In this document: piece by piece, positions 34,448 to 47,805 of the stretch
Numbering within the stretch: position 1 is the first letter of the stretch
Layout: each line of letters starts with the position of its first letter
Assembly: GCA_028023455.1 (NCBI GenBank)
Contig: JAQFVV010006245.1
Coordinates: 5,639,276-5,703,275, forward strand
DNA: 64,000 nt
DNA from: Epiperipatus broadwayi
Lineage: Eukaryota > Onychophora > Udeonychophora > Euonychophora > Peripatidae
Reading direction: 5' to 3'
The notes under the pieces: model-generated
Seen by the model: only the letters and a program-made list of their open reading frames with translations
Told to the model about the DNA's origin: nothing
The model's database searches: none
Translations under genes and position numbers: made by a program

Positions 34448-37180
34448 AAAAGGAGCAAAACTTACTAACAAAATATTGATGTTTTTAAATATTTATTATA
34501 TGTCATTTTTAACTTTTTCTTTTTAAATTGCTTGTTTTTCTATTAAACTGTATATTTTTATAAAATCCAATATGGAAGATGTGACTGTTGTTAATTGTCC
34601 AAAAATAATTAAGGGTTGGAAGTACTACTGTTTTAATCTGGGGTAGGTATTTTTAATTAAAGTTTTACTTAAAAGGGGATTAAGATTAGAGATACTTTTG
34701 TTAAAAAACATGTTGTCAAATCTATTTCTAATCTGGAAATAGATTTGAATTTATTTTTGGATGTTATCTTACAATTGCATCTTCAAAAACAATTGATAAA
34801 AGAAAAGGTATAAAATGACTGAATTTTGAATCACAAGAGATTAGTTACTATTGAGAGAACGTATTGTAAACATATTACACATCACTTGAAACTTAAAATG
34901 ATGTAGCAGTAAATCCCATCCTTCTCACCCCTGTTTGGGTCATCATATGCCACTGCTGTAATATCCTGCTGTCCTGAAATGAAGAAAGGTCTAAAAAAAG
35001 AACTTTAGAATGCTAATAGAAGCTTGCTGCCACAGGATAACTTGCATTTCAATTGCCGTGCATGTGCAACTACTAAATTGGACTCTTAGAATTGCAAGGT
35101 AAATTATTTCAAACCGCTACTATTTGAAAATGAATCTAGCTTCATTAATCTCAAATCCTGCTATCAAGATTTCTAATGTATTGTTCAATTTTCTATCTTT
35201 TAAATTAATATGTAAATGTAATTTGCTCTTAAATGATTTTATAAATCTAATTTTCTCTCATATGCTCTAACTTTCTTTAACTTTGGTGCAGTCAATTATT
35301 TATAGTTATTTATTACTTGATTTTATATGTATACTTGTATTATTATTAAATTGCCAATCTCACAAACTGGTGAGCTTAATTTCTAAAAAATTTTTCTGTT
35401 ATTTTTTTCCTTCTTCTAAACCTTCATATAATGGTTATTAACGTCCCCTTAAAATATATATGTAATGCATTATAAATTAATATGTTCGCCAGTTGTTTTT
35501 TTTTTTTAAGAGTCAACATTTTATGTTGGTTTATTATAAAAGTATATTTGTTTAACTTTGGATTATCTATAGCTAATTAACGCTTTGAAATTTTAAAATA
35601 TTATTTATTCATTTCTGAAAGGGTGACTTATAATTTGTTTTCTATATATAACTGCTAATCTTACTTCATTTTTCATACTCTTAAAATTTCAAATCTTGTA
35701 TTTAAATATTTTAGTTATTATTGTAAAATCAATGAAGATGGGATTGTTTTATTTTAAATAGCAGAAAAAGGGATGGGGGGGGGAAATCTTAATGTTTCTT
35801 TTATTAAATAAAATCTTAACATATTTGGGAAATTTTAATATTTTACTATTATAGTTACTAAGTAAAATCTCTCTCTATATATATAACTGCATAGCGTATT
35901 ATTTGTCTAAATTATGGTATTCAAACTAGGGTCATTTATTTTAAAAGCAGTAAATCTTATTCAATGTCATTAGAGACATTCATTCGTACTGTGTTCCTGG
36001 CATTTAGCAGATCTTCGTATATATATACTACATGCTTCTAGTTTTCTAATCTGGGGGTTGCAACAAGTTCGAACCCATAGATTTCTTCTCATATCTCATT
36101 CCGTAGATAGTTGAGCTATCTGGAATCATATTTATTTCGTATAAAATGCCTCTGGCAGTGATCCCGTAAGTTTGGCACATGCTATGCATATTCACTTCGT
36201 AGATAAAAGGCCTCTCGCATCGGTTATACCAGCAAAAGTCTGGGCCATGCCTATCTACTTTTCTCTAAGCACTACCCAAGAAGGGGTTGTGAGGTTTAAT
36301 TTTTTTATCCAGAAGCACAACCTTTTTCTCTTAGTTATTTTAGACTATTATGTCAGCACCGCAAACTTATTTGTATTAGTATTTCTTTTGCTTCATGACC
36401 CAGTTTTAATGCTCTAATATTAAAATGCACTCTGCTAAAAATATATATCAATGCCAAAAATATTAATAGCTAGATTAATTACTAATGTTATTTCAATCTT
36501 ATCATACAATCTCACCATCGTAACTTATTTCTATATTTAAGAGTATATGCCTTGGGAAAAATAAAGCGTTCGTCTTACTATTGTTAAAATAATTTTTCGT
36601 TAAATATTTTGTCATAGATTAAAATATAATCAAATGTTTTTAAATGTATTTTGTTTATTTTCATGACCTCAATGGCGTGAAAATAGTTTATATCATATGT
36701 ATAATGAATTTCGGAATGCTCCTAGAGAAATATATGTTAGTCACCATGTTTCTGAACCGTAAATCAAAGTGTTAATAGCAATATTATGTAATTCTTTCTA
36801 ATAATCAATTGGCATCTTAATATTGGACCCACCAAAGATGTGTGTTTATTTGTAATATATTATTTAGCTAAGAAAGAGCATATGAGAACTAATAGCGTGA
36901 ATGACACTATGTAACCGCTTGCTCATTCACGCACACACTAATGCATATAATTAATTTATAAATGTATAATAATTTGTCAGTATATTAAACTATATTTTAT
37001 TGTCTAACTTATTTGAGTAGTTCAAATTCCTTTTCTCCACCTCCACATATTACAGCCATGCTTATGTATATTTTAATATAGTCATAGTAATAGATGTCTC
37101 ATTGTATTCTCCGTTCTCCTAGTCGGCCGGATTTAAAATTAATTCTCATGTGACCACTATTATGTTATTCATTAGGTGTT
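34441..37180. other. Intron sequence without recognised gene
   Basis: Mostly AT-rich, with mixed-composition stretches at 34900-35060 and 36000-36420. The 81-residue frame at 36172-36417 has no recognisable motif. A G-run lies at about 35775-35783. Confidence 0.35.
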
Positions 37181-37290
37181 TGATCTGGGGCTTAGAGAGT
37201 GGGTTTGAATCCAGGCTGTTCCCTGACCTAAATCTTGGGATGGACTGGACTTGAAGTACATTTTGTGAGTTCCAGATCATGTTAGATGGA
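37180..37290 (+). mobile_element. Possible tRNA-derived SINE fragment
   Basis: GTGGGTTTGAATCCAG fits a Pol III B box and is followed by GACCTAAATCTTGGGATGG. No convincing A box or copy elsewhere in the window was found. Confidence 0.3.
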
Positions 37291-38340
37291 TAAACATGTT
37301 TTGACCAGTACATTAGAAAGTGTTACAATATTCTTTGAAAATGCAATGAACATTTCAACTTCTGCCAATGCTATCTCTTCATTACTTATTACTTGGTAAC
37401 AGAAATTTTTTATTAACATTTGATAGAAATAACATAAGTGAACAAAAATATTACTTGCTGATAAGCTTTGGTAAGCCACTTATGTTCAAGCACTGTTGTG
37501 GGTTCTAATGTTACAGCATCACCTAATGGTACCATTTAAAAAATAGAAAAACAGCCAACTCACAATTTGAATAAATGAACATTTTTACTTTTGTGATTTT
37601 TTGCCATACACATTAATCTTGTTCATCACTTTGAGAATTACATTTCTTTATGGCTTTATATTTGACTTCAATATTAAAAGGATATTTATTTATGTCCATG
37701 TTTTAACTTCAGGCACTTTTGGATATAAATGTAACTTTTTATCAGTGCTTTTTGGGATTTCAATTTCTTATAATATTTATTGACACCAGTTATTTTCTAA
37801 TGCATTGCATGATCTGCTTTTGTGTTCTTGTGATTCTAGGTTTTATAGTTCAATTTATTATGGAATTTCATTTGTACTTATTGCTAGTGTACAAGAGTCC
37901 CTCCTAAAAATTTGCTTTCTAAATAAATTATATTATTTTCAAGAATGAAACTTAATGATCCTATCAATAATTTCAATCTCTGTGATCAGGTTGCAATCTT
38001 TAGTATCTTTTGTAACGATATATAGATATGTCGTTACATTAATTTAAAAGAAAAACAAAGTTCGCAAATAAAAATAAATGTATTAAAAATCTATAAAAAA
38101 ACTAGACGCTAAAATTAAAATGTTGTTAAATATATATATTCGCACAGATGCTAAACTTTAAAAATATTTTTTTTTTATATATAAATAAAAAAAGGTATTT
38201 GAACGTATTTTTTTTAAAAAAATACAAGAGTTAAATATTAAAATATTTAATATAAGTTAAAATAAAAACAGGTATTAATTAATTCCTGTAATCTATAAAT
38301 GGAAATGATTGTTTATTATTTGAAAAACAAGCTAGCCCTC
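37291..38340. other. AT-rich intron sequence with a short palindrome
   Basis: TGTAACGA (38011) and TCGTTACA (38031) form an 8-bp inverted repeat around a 12-base centre. The TG...CA ends recall LTR termini but no LTR body is seen. Confidence 0.4.
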
Positions 38341-38720
38341 AAGGCTCTTATGTAATTAAAGGGTCAGATGGAAATTAGATAAGAGAAATTAGCTGGACCA
38401 ATGGAAGCACCAAGCCTTGGCTCGGACCCTAACGAAAGTGATGGATTGGTGACGTTTTGTTGTTTGAATCTGTGTGGATAATATAAAAAGGAGAAATATT
38501 GAGTATTGGGCAGTTCCAGCTGTTTGTTGTGAGAGATGGGGTAGGACACACATACCTCACTCTCTCTCTCTATTTTTAAAAATGAACTGATTGAGATACC
38601 GAAAGGAACCAGCTAATGCCACCTCCAGAACATTATCTTCTAAGCGAGAAGTCACGGGAATATAAAACAAGAACCTGGACTCTGCTACTGTAAGCTATCG
38701 ACAATGAACTTAAAAATTTT
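38341..38720. other. Mixed-composition island with TATA-like element
   Basis: This stretch is less AT-rich than its surroundings and contains ATAATATAAAAAGG (about 38479), a CT microsatellite (38558-38571) and no long frame. It may be a piece of an LTR or a promoter-like element. Not identified. Confidence 0.3.
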
Positions 38721-40140
38721 TTTTAAATAATTAAGAACTTTCGTGAAAGCAATTTAAATGTTAAAATGGAGTTTCTATTTGACCTTTAAGTTTAAAATCA
38801 ATTGATGTTTAATTTTATATGTTTGTTATTGATAAAAAAATCATTTCCATTTATTTTAATTGTATAAATTATTTATTGTTTAAATTTTAAATGTATGAAA
38901 TTTAAGTTGTTTATAGACGCTTGCATGGATTCGTTTGCGGTTAATTATATTTTGGTTTTCATATTTGATCAAAATATATAGACATTCGATAAATAATGAT
39001 ACCTTATGGTGAGTATCTAAAATGTATTTATTCGGATGTCTTTTAAGTTATTGGTGACAACGCAAGTATCTTATGGTGAATACTATTGGGTTACTTATAA
39101 GTTTCCCTCTGCGATTGTCGGTATCAATAATTTTGTATTTTGATCGTTTATGCTTATTTTGAAATGTTTTTGACCGTGGAATCTATGTAATCGATCTATA
39201 CCCAACATTTTAAAACAAATTGTATAAAAGTTATCTGTGCGAACATATCTAAATGATAAATTTAAGTCGGGCGTGAATGGCTATATAGTTTTGTAAGGTT
39301 ATATTAAGGGAGGGTAATCTTAGGTTATTTGTTTCGTGGTTGAATTGGCTCAATGGTTTCGATATATTTATGTAGGTAGTAAATGTAGCAGGAGATCTGC
39401 CATGTGCAGGATTACATATATACGCCGCACACCCTCTGTTGCCTATGGAATTGGATAGTAAGACGCAATCCATTCCTATGGAGTTTTATGTTTATTGTTC
39501 TACTCGCCATCAGAAGTAGCATTCCTGGTGGTGGAGAGCAACAATGTCTTCTCACTATACTGTTCAGATGTGCATTCCTGACAGTATAGTCTATTTAGTG
39601 CTGTTGTATTTTCATGCTACATTGAATACATAAGTGTATCGGATGGTTGGCGTCAGTTTGACTTTGAATTTTTAGCCTAGGGTTAAATAAGGGAAGAATA
39701 TTGTCTTTTCAAATGCAGATCTATGTAGCCTATTCATACCCGACCCTCTAAATAAAATATTAAACATTATAGCAAGCTATTTTAAATGTAAAATTAAAAG
39801 TTAATATAAAAATCTAAATGTTAAACTTATTCCTCAAGTTTAGAATGATTTTATATGTGCGTAAATAAATATTTTTCTGTGTTAATTTCTGGCAGTGGCT
39901 TTTATTATTTTTTTATATTTATATCTAAATTTATAGATTTTTATCTCTGCGTCTCCACTGAGCTAGTGACAATGGGCTAACGATCTAAATATGTAAATAA
40001 AGTGGAATCCTAACAGCGCGTATCTGCCTACTTTATAAATTTTTCTAGGCTCAAATGCCTAGATGGCGCCCTTGGTAGTGTGGTGCAGTGCGATCTCCCA
40101 CTTCGTTTGGATCGTTATACTTTATAAATGTATGAGACCA
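38721..40140. other. Intron sequence without recognised gene
   Basis: Composition is mixed around 39240-39600, but the short open frames on both strands there show no protein motif. Confidence 0.35.
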
Positions 40141-40141
40141 T

Positions 40142-40168
40142 TAATAGAGGTGGGATTCCACCTCTATT
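40142..40168. repeat. Hairpin
   Basis: AATAGAGGTGG and its inverse CCACCTCTATT are separated by a few bases. Confidence 0.8.
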
Positions 40169-40256
40169 GCTAAAAGGAGGTTGCCTTGACAACAGTTTGA
40201 AATTTTTGATTGTCATCCATATTGAGATTGTCTAAGGGTTGACTTGTTTCTGATAT

Positions 40257-40585
40257 ATATATATATTGTAATAAATCTTTTGTAATATGTGAAAATATCT
40301 GTTTGAATTTTCATGTGAAAAAAAGCACCGTCAGATATTAATAGACAGTAATTGCTGTAAACGCTTTCTACAATCAAGAGGGCATGTATGCTTTTGAATG
40401 TAATCTCTTGATGTTATATAGAGATTTAAGTGCTATTTTCATTAATTACTGTCTGTTAACATCTAATAGTAATTTTTATCATATGAAAATTCAAACAGAC
40501 ATTTCCACATATTATAAAATTCGAACATTTCTATCTGTTAAAAATTATAAATTTATAATAAATCTTTTGTTACTATATTTAATGC
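40257..40585. mobile_element. Foldback element (family E)
   Basis: The left arm (TAATATGTGAAAATATCTGT, then GAATTTTCAT, ATATTAATAGACAGTAATT) is mirrored at 40440-40520 by AATTACTGTCTGTTAACAT, ATGAAAATTC and ACATTTCCACATATTA. The loop holds a smaller AATCTCTTGA/TCAAGAG hairpin. No coding capacity. Confidence 0.75.
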
Positions 40586-40686
40586 AGAAGTAAAAATGTA
40601 TTTTTTAAATTAATATATATATATGTAATAAATAAAGTTTGATATCTGTATTCGTTTCACAATATATGTAATATACAAATCAATAT

Positions 40687-40878
40687 ATATATATATATAT
40701 CAAAATACAGTACAATTTACATAAATTATATTATTTTAGAAGTACTTTTGACTATACATTTTGTAGTCTTTATCAACTATATATATAGTTGATAAAGACT
40801 ACAAAATGTATAGTCGAAAGTACTTCTAAAATAATATAATTTATGTAAATTGTACTGGATTTTGATATATATATATAT
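40687..40878. mobile_element. Near-perfect 192-bp palindrome next to a splice donor
   Basis: The symmetry axis lies at 40782.5: position x matches 81565-x. Arms of about 80 non-TA bases differ at only two sites, and both outer ends are (TA)n. The right end lies only 3-4 bases from the 3' boundary of the 40882-41055 transporter exon, inside its intron. Confidence 0.92.
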
Positions 40879-40881
40879 TAC

Positions 40882-41055
40882 CTTTCTTTAACATGGCCTT
40901 CAACAACTATCACCTGGGTGTCAGCTAGAGCACGAGCATGAAGTGGAGAATGAGGTATAGCAGCATGAATCCAAGGAAGGCCAAATACTGATAAAAAAGC
41001 ATTTATTATGGCCATTACTAGCAAATCTAAATGATAAGCTGTTCCCTTTTTTAAT
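40882..41055 (-). CDS. slc4a11-like: SLC4A11-like transporter exon
   Basis: The exon starts after TTTTTAG and ends GAAAG before GTAATATATA. Read with the split codon from the 51504-51669 exon, it gives [13 protein letters not shown], the helix [31 protein letters not shown] and IVEGHVKE. KGTAYHxDLL, FGLPWIHAA and PHSPLHxRALA are highly conserved SLC4 signatures. Length 174 bases, entering with two bases owed and leaving in phase 2, which suits the next exon at 28954-29149. Confidence 0.95.
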
Positions 41056-41479
41056 CTAAAAATAATAAGTTAATATGTAATCCACTTACAAATATATAAA
41101 AAATCTGTTTATATAGATATATCTACTGTATAAACATTTATCAAATATTTCTTTATGTTATTATATCCTGAATGAACATATTATTTTCAATCATTATTTA
41201 TCCATTGCAGGACAAAGGGCTCTCCAAATTTAATTATTAAAAATTATAGTAATTATTATCAACTATATTGTATTCATGCATTTTTAATAAAATAGATCTG
41301 TAAAAATAAGTTTTATAATGCTCTAACTAAATCATAAATATGTAAATCTCTGTGAAAAAAAGGAGCACAATCCTGATAAAATAATCAATACTTTTGATAT
41401 AAAAAACAATTTCATTATTAAAAAAGTAAGATGTTTATTAAAGCTAATGACATTATCAATGGTGCTTGAATTTATATTA
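41056..41479. other. AT-rich intron sequence
   Basis: No feature recognised. Confidence 0.4.
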
Positions 41480-42780
41480 ATGTACTGATTGTCCATATTA
41501 TATTAGCAGCTTTCCTTATTTCATCCATTCTTACCACATGTGGTCTTTTTATAAGATTTTTACAATCTCATATAATCCAATTTAAAACTGCAACTATCCA
41601 TCAATTATAATGTCTTCAGGCAATATGTTCAGCCCAAATCTATTTCATTTTCTTAATTCTTTCACTAATAATAGTGATATCTGTTTGCTCTCTCATCCAC
41701 ATATTTCATTTTTAATATTTCTCTCCACATTTTATTGAGTGATTAGCAATATCTGCATTGCATTTCTGCTAAGTATCCTGATCTCTGATCTATAAGAACT
41801 AATAAAACACATATAATAAAAACCTTCCTTTTCAATCCCATGGACAAATTTCCTTCCTAACAGTAAGTTATTTCTATCAAAAACACTACATCTTAGATTA
41901 ATTTTATTATCAATTTTATCCATAATGTTTACAACCATATTAATAATCTGATAAAGGTTTTTGTATTTAATTTATTTTAATTCATGATTATCATTATTTA
42001 TTTTCTTCTTCTGGAAAAACATCCATGGAATATTATTTTAATCTTTTTCAGCACGTATCTTTAGTTCTACTTTCTTATTTTCATCTGATAACTCCCGAGA
42101 TATTTTCTAAGATACTAAAGCATTATTTGCAAGAACAGGCACATCATTTTTCAAATTTATATGACTTAAATGAACTCCATTTAATTTTACTCTTTTACTT
42201 TCCAATTTAATAAAACTGCTGTAAAGATTTTGCGATATGGAATCACTTTGATATACATCTTTCTCAATGTTGCTACATTTTGATAAATATTCTTCAGACG
42301 ATGACAATATATTGGTCTATATGTTGAGGAATCAAGACTTTAAACATGCAAATGCTCACATTATCAAATGCTTTTTCATAATTGGTAAATTCAAAGTATG
42401 TGATAATTAATATTCGTTGGCCTTTTCTATAACTTTTCTCAATACTTGATGTATTTATTTTTAGAATCCAAAGTTAACTGTAGAAAAATTGTACTTAGTA
42501 AAGATCTTGTATAAAACAGATAAAAGACATAGGTTTTTCTAATATCCTCTTAATCATCTTTTTTAAATACCAATATTACTATGGCATTCTTTCAATCATA
42601 TGATACAATTTTATTATTTTGATATTTGAAGTATAGCTTTGCCATAATAATTCCACAATTTACCGAAGCTTTTTCTTCTTTACAGATTTAATTTCATGTC
42701 TCACCTCTTCACTTAAAGTTTTCATAATTCAGTAAATATAGTAATTGAGTGGTTAATTTATTTTTTATTTTTTATTACCA
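41480..42780 (-). pseudogene. Decayed RTE-like LINE, minus strand, RT to C-terminus
   Basis: Reading minus from 42780: a pre-RT helix (LSEEVRHEIKSVKKKK), a stretch matching the usual NYRP region weakly, FTNYEKAFDNV (motif A, about 42375-42405), and VKLNGVHLSHINLKNDVPVL (motif C, 42150-42210, where the catalytic FADD has decayed to LKND). The post-RT segment follows, down to 41480. Many stops occur. Same family as at 18.3, 44.0 and 59.0 kb. Confidence 0.7.
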
Positions 42781-43959
42781 TACATTTCTTTGCAGAACTC
42801 TGTTATACATTTCATAATGACATCTTTTTTTTTAGTTAATAGTTCCATCTTTCCATTTCATTGCTGAAAAATTTTCTTTCCAATATTAAGATACTGTTTT
42901 ATATTTCTGACACTTTTATTCTCTTTCAATAGCTTTTCTTTTCAATTCACAATTATAACATTTTATATCATTACTATTTTATTATTATTATTTTATAAAA
43001 CTCTAGATATTCAATTCTTCTTAATGGATCATTTAAAAAGATTTTCATATTCCTTATTGCCCCAGTAGAAAATTTAGTGGTAAATTGTTGCTTTTTTGTA
43101 CCAGCTATTTTTTATGCACCTCTTAATGGAGTATCAGTTATTTTATTAATTTCAGTCAAGTCTGGACATTTTCAAAGTCTGATAATATTTTAAAATTATT
43201 TGCAAGTTTTAATTTAAATTCATTGCAGTGTTTTTGAAAGTCAGGAATATCAATTAGCATTACTATATTTTTTAATTATCACATATATCTTACTAATTGA
43301 TGATTACTTTTTATGTTAAAAAAGTCTGTAAAATAGAATTTTACTAACTTTTGTAAAGCTTTTATTATCTCTCTTTTGTGTAAATACTAACTTTTTAAAG
43401 TGATTTGATAACAATATTATAAATATTATGTGGATTCATATCTCTTCTTCATTGTAAATCAATATACTGAAGCTTATTTTCTTATACCAATGAATAATCT
43501 GAAGTCAATATTATCGACTGATAACATGTGATATTATGCAAAACTGATTTCATCCAAAGTCATTTCCATCTCAGTAAATTAAATTGAAAATGTTACATTA
43601 TTTTGTTATTAAGATATTTAATTCCATTTCATCAAGAATTATTAATAATTTGATTTACTAAAGAGAAAATCAAATTATTAGTATTTTGTCACCTTTTTCT
43701 TTGTATATCTCAATAAATAATTATTTCCCCTAATTTTTATTACCATATTCACTCTCTTCTTTCAAAACACCAATTACATAATTATGTGTTTCATGTTTTC
43801 CATCTTTATTTTTGCAGAATTTATATTTTCCATTTTCTATATCACTCAATTTATTCATTCTTTTCACATTTTCTAAAGATTTTGCCCTGTCCTTAAATAA
43901 AAAATATATATACATACTCATCATCATCATCAATGTCAACCATTATCAATCCAGTGTAG
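42781..43959. other. AT-rich intron sequence, possibly older LINE 5' debris
   Basis: A few minus-strand fragments could be upstream LINE sequence but are too decayed to call. A CATCAT microsatellite lies at 43917-43931. Confidence 0.35.
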
Positions 43960-44462
43960 AATTAAAGACTCTGCGAGTTCAATCCAACTTCTCCAATCTT
44001 TAGCCTCTTTTCTTCACATCACCTCTATATACTTCCTTATTTCATCCATCCATCTCACTTGAAGTCTGTTTCTAGATCTTTTACAATCTCTTGAAATCCA
44101 GTTTAAGGTATCAATTGTCCATCTATTATTATCTCTTCTAGCAATATGTTCAGACCAACTCCACTTCAGTATCTTCTTCCAATGATGTCAGTCATCTGTT
44201 TGTTCTCTTACCCATATATGTTACTCATAACATGCATCTCTCTCCATATTTCTTTAAGTGGTTCGAAGTGTCTCTATTACTCTTCTGTTAAGTATTCAAT
44301 TCTCAGATCCATAAAAGAGCTGTTAAAACACATTTATTAAAAACCTTCCATTTCAATTTTCTTTTAATATTATTTTTACCAAAAGCACTCCAACAAAGTT
44401 TAATTCTATGATTAATTTCATCCATTGTGTTTCCATCTGTAGTAATAATCTGCTCAAGGTAT
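43960..44462 (-). pseudogene. Decayed RTE-like LINE C-terminal part, minus strand
   Basis: The minus strand from 44462 reads LEQIITTDGNTMDEINH, then a Cys-less remnant of the KRKVFNKCVL-type segment, and the post-RT region to about 43960. The same order is seen at 59320-59880. Its upstream part ends abruptly at the TA tract bordering the family A palindrome (44466-45566), so that element probably inserted here or marks a deletion. Confidence 0.7.
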
Positions 44463-44465
44463 ATA

Positions 44466-45566
44466 TATATGAAAAAACAAAAACAAGTTAATCACGTAAC
44501 TGCCGAACAAGTGTAAGATTTGTTTTACATAAACGAAAAAAGAGTCAGAAATTAACTACCTCTTTCATTTGCTCACCCCCAGATCAGCTGATTTCAAGCT
44601 GGTTTGCTATCCTCAGTGGGGGGTAGAGTATAGAAACTAGATCTAAAACACTGACTCTCAAGTGTTTATGCAAAACGTTTCTATCAGATTGCAAGCGTGA
44701 ATTTTTCAGACCGGTAAAATCTTCAAACCCAGCCTAGCAAGCTAGATATTTATATGGGTCTGATCTCAGTTCAGAATCACCATATAATCAAAGTCTCTGC
44801 AATATATATCATTGCAAGAAAACTCTAAAGGTACATTTATGAAAAAACAAAAACAAGTTAATCATGTAACCTGCTATCACTTGTTATTTATGTCCAAAAG
44901 ATGGCGCTATACCAAAACCGCCGAACAAATGTAAGATTTGTTTTACATAAATGAAAAAAAAGTCAGAAATTAACTACCTCTTTCATTTGCTCACCCCCAG
45001 ATCAGCTGATAGCAAACCAGCTTGAAATCAGCTGATCTGGGGGTGAGCAAATGAAAGAGGTAGTTAATTTCTGACTCTTTTTTCGTTTATGTAAAACAAA
45101 TCTTACACTTGTTCGGTGGTTTTGGTATAGCGCCATCTTTTGGACATAAATAACAAGTGATAGCAGGTTACGTGATTAACTTGTTTTTGTTTTTTCATAA
45201 ATGTACCTTTAGAGTTTTCTTGCAATGATATATATTGCAGAGACTTTGATTATATGGTGATTCTGAACTGAGATCAGACCCATATAAATATCTAGCTTGC
45301 TAGGCTGGATTTGAAGACTTTACCGGTCTGAAAAATTCACGCTTGCAATCTGATAGAAACGTTTTGCATAAACACTTGAGAGTCAGTGTTTTAGATCTAG
45401 TTTCTATACTCTATCCCCCACTGAGGATAGCAAACCAGCTTGAAATCAGCTGATCTGGGGGTGAGCAAATGAAAGAGGTAGTTAATTTCTGACTCTTTTT
45501 TCGTTTATGTAAAACAAATCTTACACTTGTTCGGCGGTTTTGGTATAGCGCCATCTTTTGGACATA
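44466..45566. mobile_element. Family A giant foldback (about 1.1 kb)
   Basis: The left half contains one full unit and the start of a second (44472-45010). The right half (45011-45566) is the same series inverted, beginning AGCAAACCAGCTTGAAATCA and ending GGCGCTATACC-type sequence in opposite sense. Both outer ends are (TA)n. Arms are nearly identical over about 500 bases, so this copy is young. No coding frame. Confidence 0.9.
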
Positions 45567-47805
45567 TATATATATATATTCTTAGATCTAATGAAATTTT
45601 TACTTTTTCATAAATCCACAATGCATTCTTATATTATAGATATTCTGTTCTTTATTGCCTATATTTATTTTTTTAATCTCAATTTCTGTAATAATCTATT
45701 CTAAAAAGTTACTTGCTTTTTTCTAAACATATATCTAGCAAAAAATAAGTCAGTATTATGTAGCCTAATAAACTCTATCACCTTCCAAAAATTCATCTTG
45801 TCTTCTTTTCTTTTTAAAGTATTTATTAAATTCAAATTCTCCATTTTATCTCTACTCATATATGCTAATTTGCTAAATTATTTTTATGTCTTTCATATAA
45901 ATACTTGATTTTCCATTCCTTACTGAATAATCTCCATTATCATTTTTACTTTTCGTTCCAATTTCTGCTCAAAACTTTTTCATAAAATCCACTACTTATT
46001 AGCATACTATGATATTACTATATATTAATCCTAAAATACCAATCTTTTTTTATATACTTTATATCTATTGTAAACAAAATAGAGAGAATTTTTTAATTTT
46101 ATTTATTTTAAATTATTTTTTCTTCTAAGAGTATCTCATTTATCTTGACCCCTGAATAACTTTTCTGCTGTATTTTTTATATTCAAAACTCTCAACAATT
46201 TTTAAAAAATATTTTACCAATAATATGTTTTATGCACAATTTAACATGATTTTCTCTCCTAATCTTCATAATTTATTTTAAAAAATATTCATGTCTTCTA
46301 TCCTCAGAAAGAAAGGGATATTATCAGCATAATAATTTTGGGAAAATAATTTCCAGTTCTACTACTTGCAAATGTATACCCTATACCATCTATCAATTGC
46401 AATTCTTTTCTTTAAATCCTGAAAATAATCATAAATGGGAATTAAAAAATACTTTCACCTTAGATATTCATAATCATATTGTAGTGTGGACCACAAGATT
46501 ATATTGTGGAACTACTTTTAGATATGATAATTAACTGTCAGTAATTAATAAACAATATGATCAAGAATACTTTCTGTGCTTTTTGGAATAAAGATATTGC
46601 TTCATCAAACATTAAGCACTGTTTTCAATGAAAAGGCAATTTTACATTTCTCTCCCTCTTTTACTTAACATCTTTTGTAACTTCAGTTAATATAAGGCTC
46701 GGTCATCATAAATCACTCATGCAATTATGCTTTTGCGCAATCACATTTCTTTTCTTTAACGACACATATAGAAATTCTGATTTATAATTACTTTTTAATT
46801 TTTTTACTTTAAACCCTTTAGAATTAAGAAAATAGTGATGGGAACAGGTTTAATAAAGTGGCTACTCTTAACTGTGATCTTTTTTTTGGGGGGGGGGGAG
46901 GCAGTACAATCACTGATGAACTAGTTGGAACTGGATTTGAGGTAAGACTTATTTAGAGATTTCCTATTTTTTCAAAGAAATGAAAAGGATTAAAATCAAT
47001 TTGTAAAATGTGACTATCATTTTATCCTTGGGGAATATTAAATTATATTTTTTCAAAAATCCATACATCTTTTGCATTTGACTCCAGATTATAACAATCC
47101 ATAAAATGCTATGTTTTGGGCACAAGATAATTGAAGAAAAATTATAAATAAAATTTGATCCATGTATTAAAGCATGTTAAAAAGTATAAATTACTAAGTA
47201 TAGATCATTGTACATATATATGTGCAGATAAGAGAAAAAATTAAATATTACTAGATTTATTCTCATATAATTTAAACACACTATTGTGGTTTGTTACAGA
47301 ATAAAGATGTCTTGGACTTAGGAATGAAGATTTATTAAACTAATTATAATTTAGCTTTCATTGTATACATTGCTAAAGATTGCTTTACAATTTTTATAAT
47401 GTTAATACCTAATAACAATACATGCGCAGAGTTGCAGAGAGAACTAAAATTTGTTGCCTTAATTTGCCTATTATGCTACCTCTCATGATATATACTGGCA
47501 AGGGAGGAAAGACAATGAGTTAGCAATAAGAAGGATTTTATTAACACCCAATTACAGAGGAAGCAATCATTTCTGGGCCAATATTATTAACTATAAAAAG
47601 ACAGGAAAACTTCTATTGTACATTGAATCTAATTCAAGAAACAAAAGATTATAGCAGTAAACTTTATCTCTGATTTTTGTTCATTCATTTTATTACTTGA
47701 ATGCATTAGTTATATGTTATAATAACATATTATTTTATTTGTAATGCATTTTGACACATTATATACTTCTAGTTTATGAAATATGTATGATTAATCGGTA
47801 CTCTT
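45567..47805. other. AT-rich intron sequence
   Basis: No gene was recognised. A G-run of ten lies near 46890. Confidence 0.4.

Noticed and set aside
34929-34973. 45-base minus-strand exon-like stretch with TTTCAG acceptor and GTGAGA donor
   Set aside because: No protein motif and no match to the transporter. The context is ordinary intron.
37180-37290. Functional tRNA gene around GTGGGTTTGAATCCAG
   Set aside because: Only a B-box match. No cloverleaf arms or A box at proper spacing were seen.
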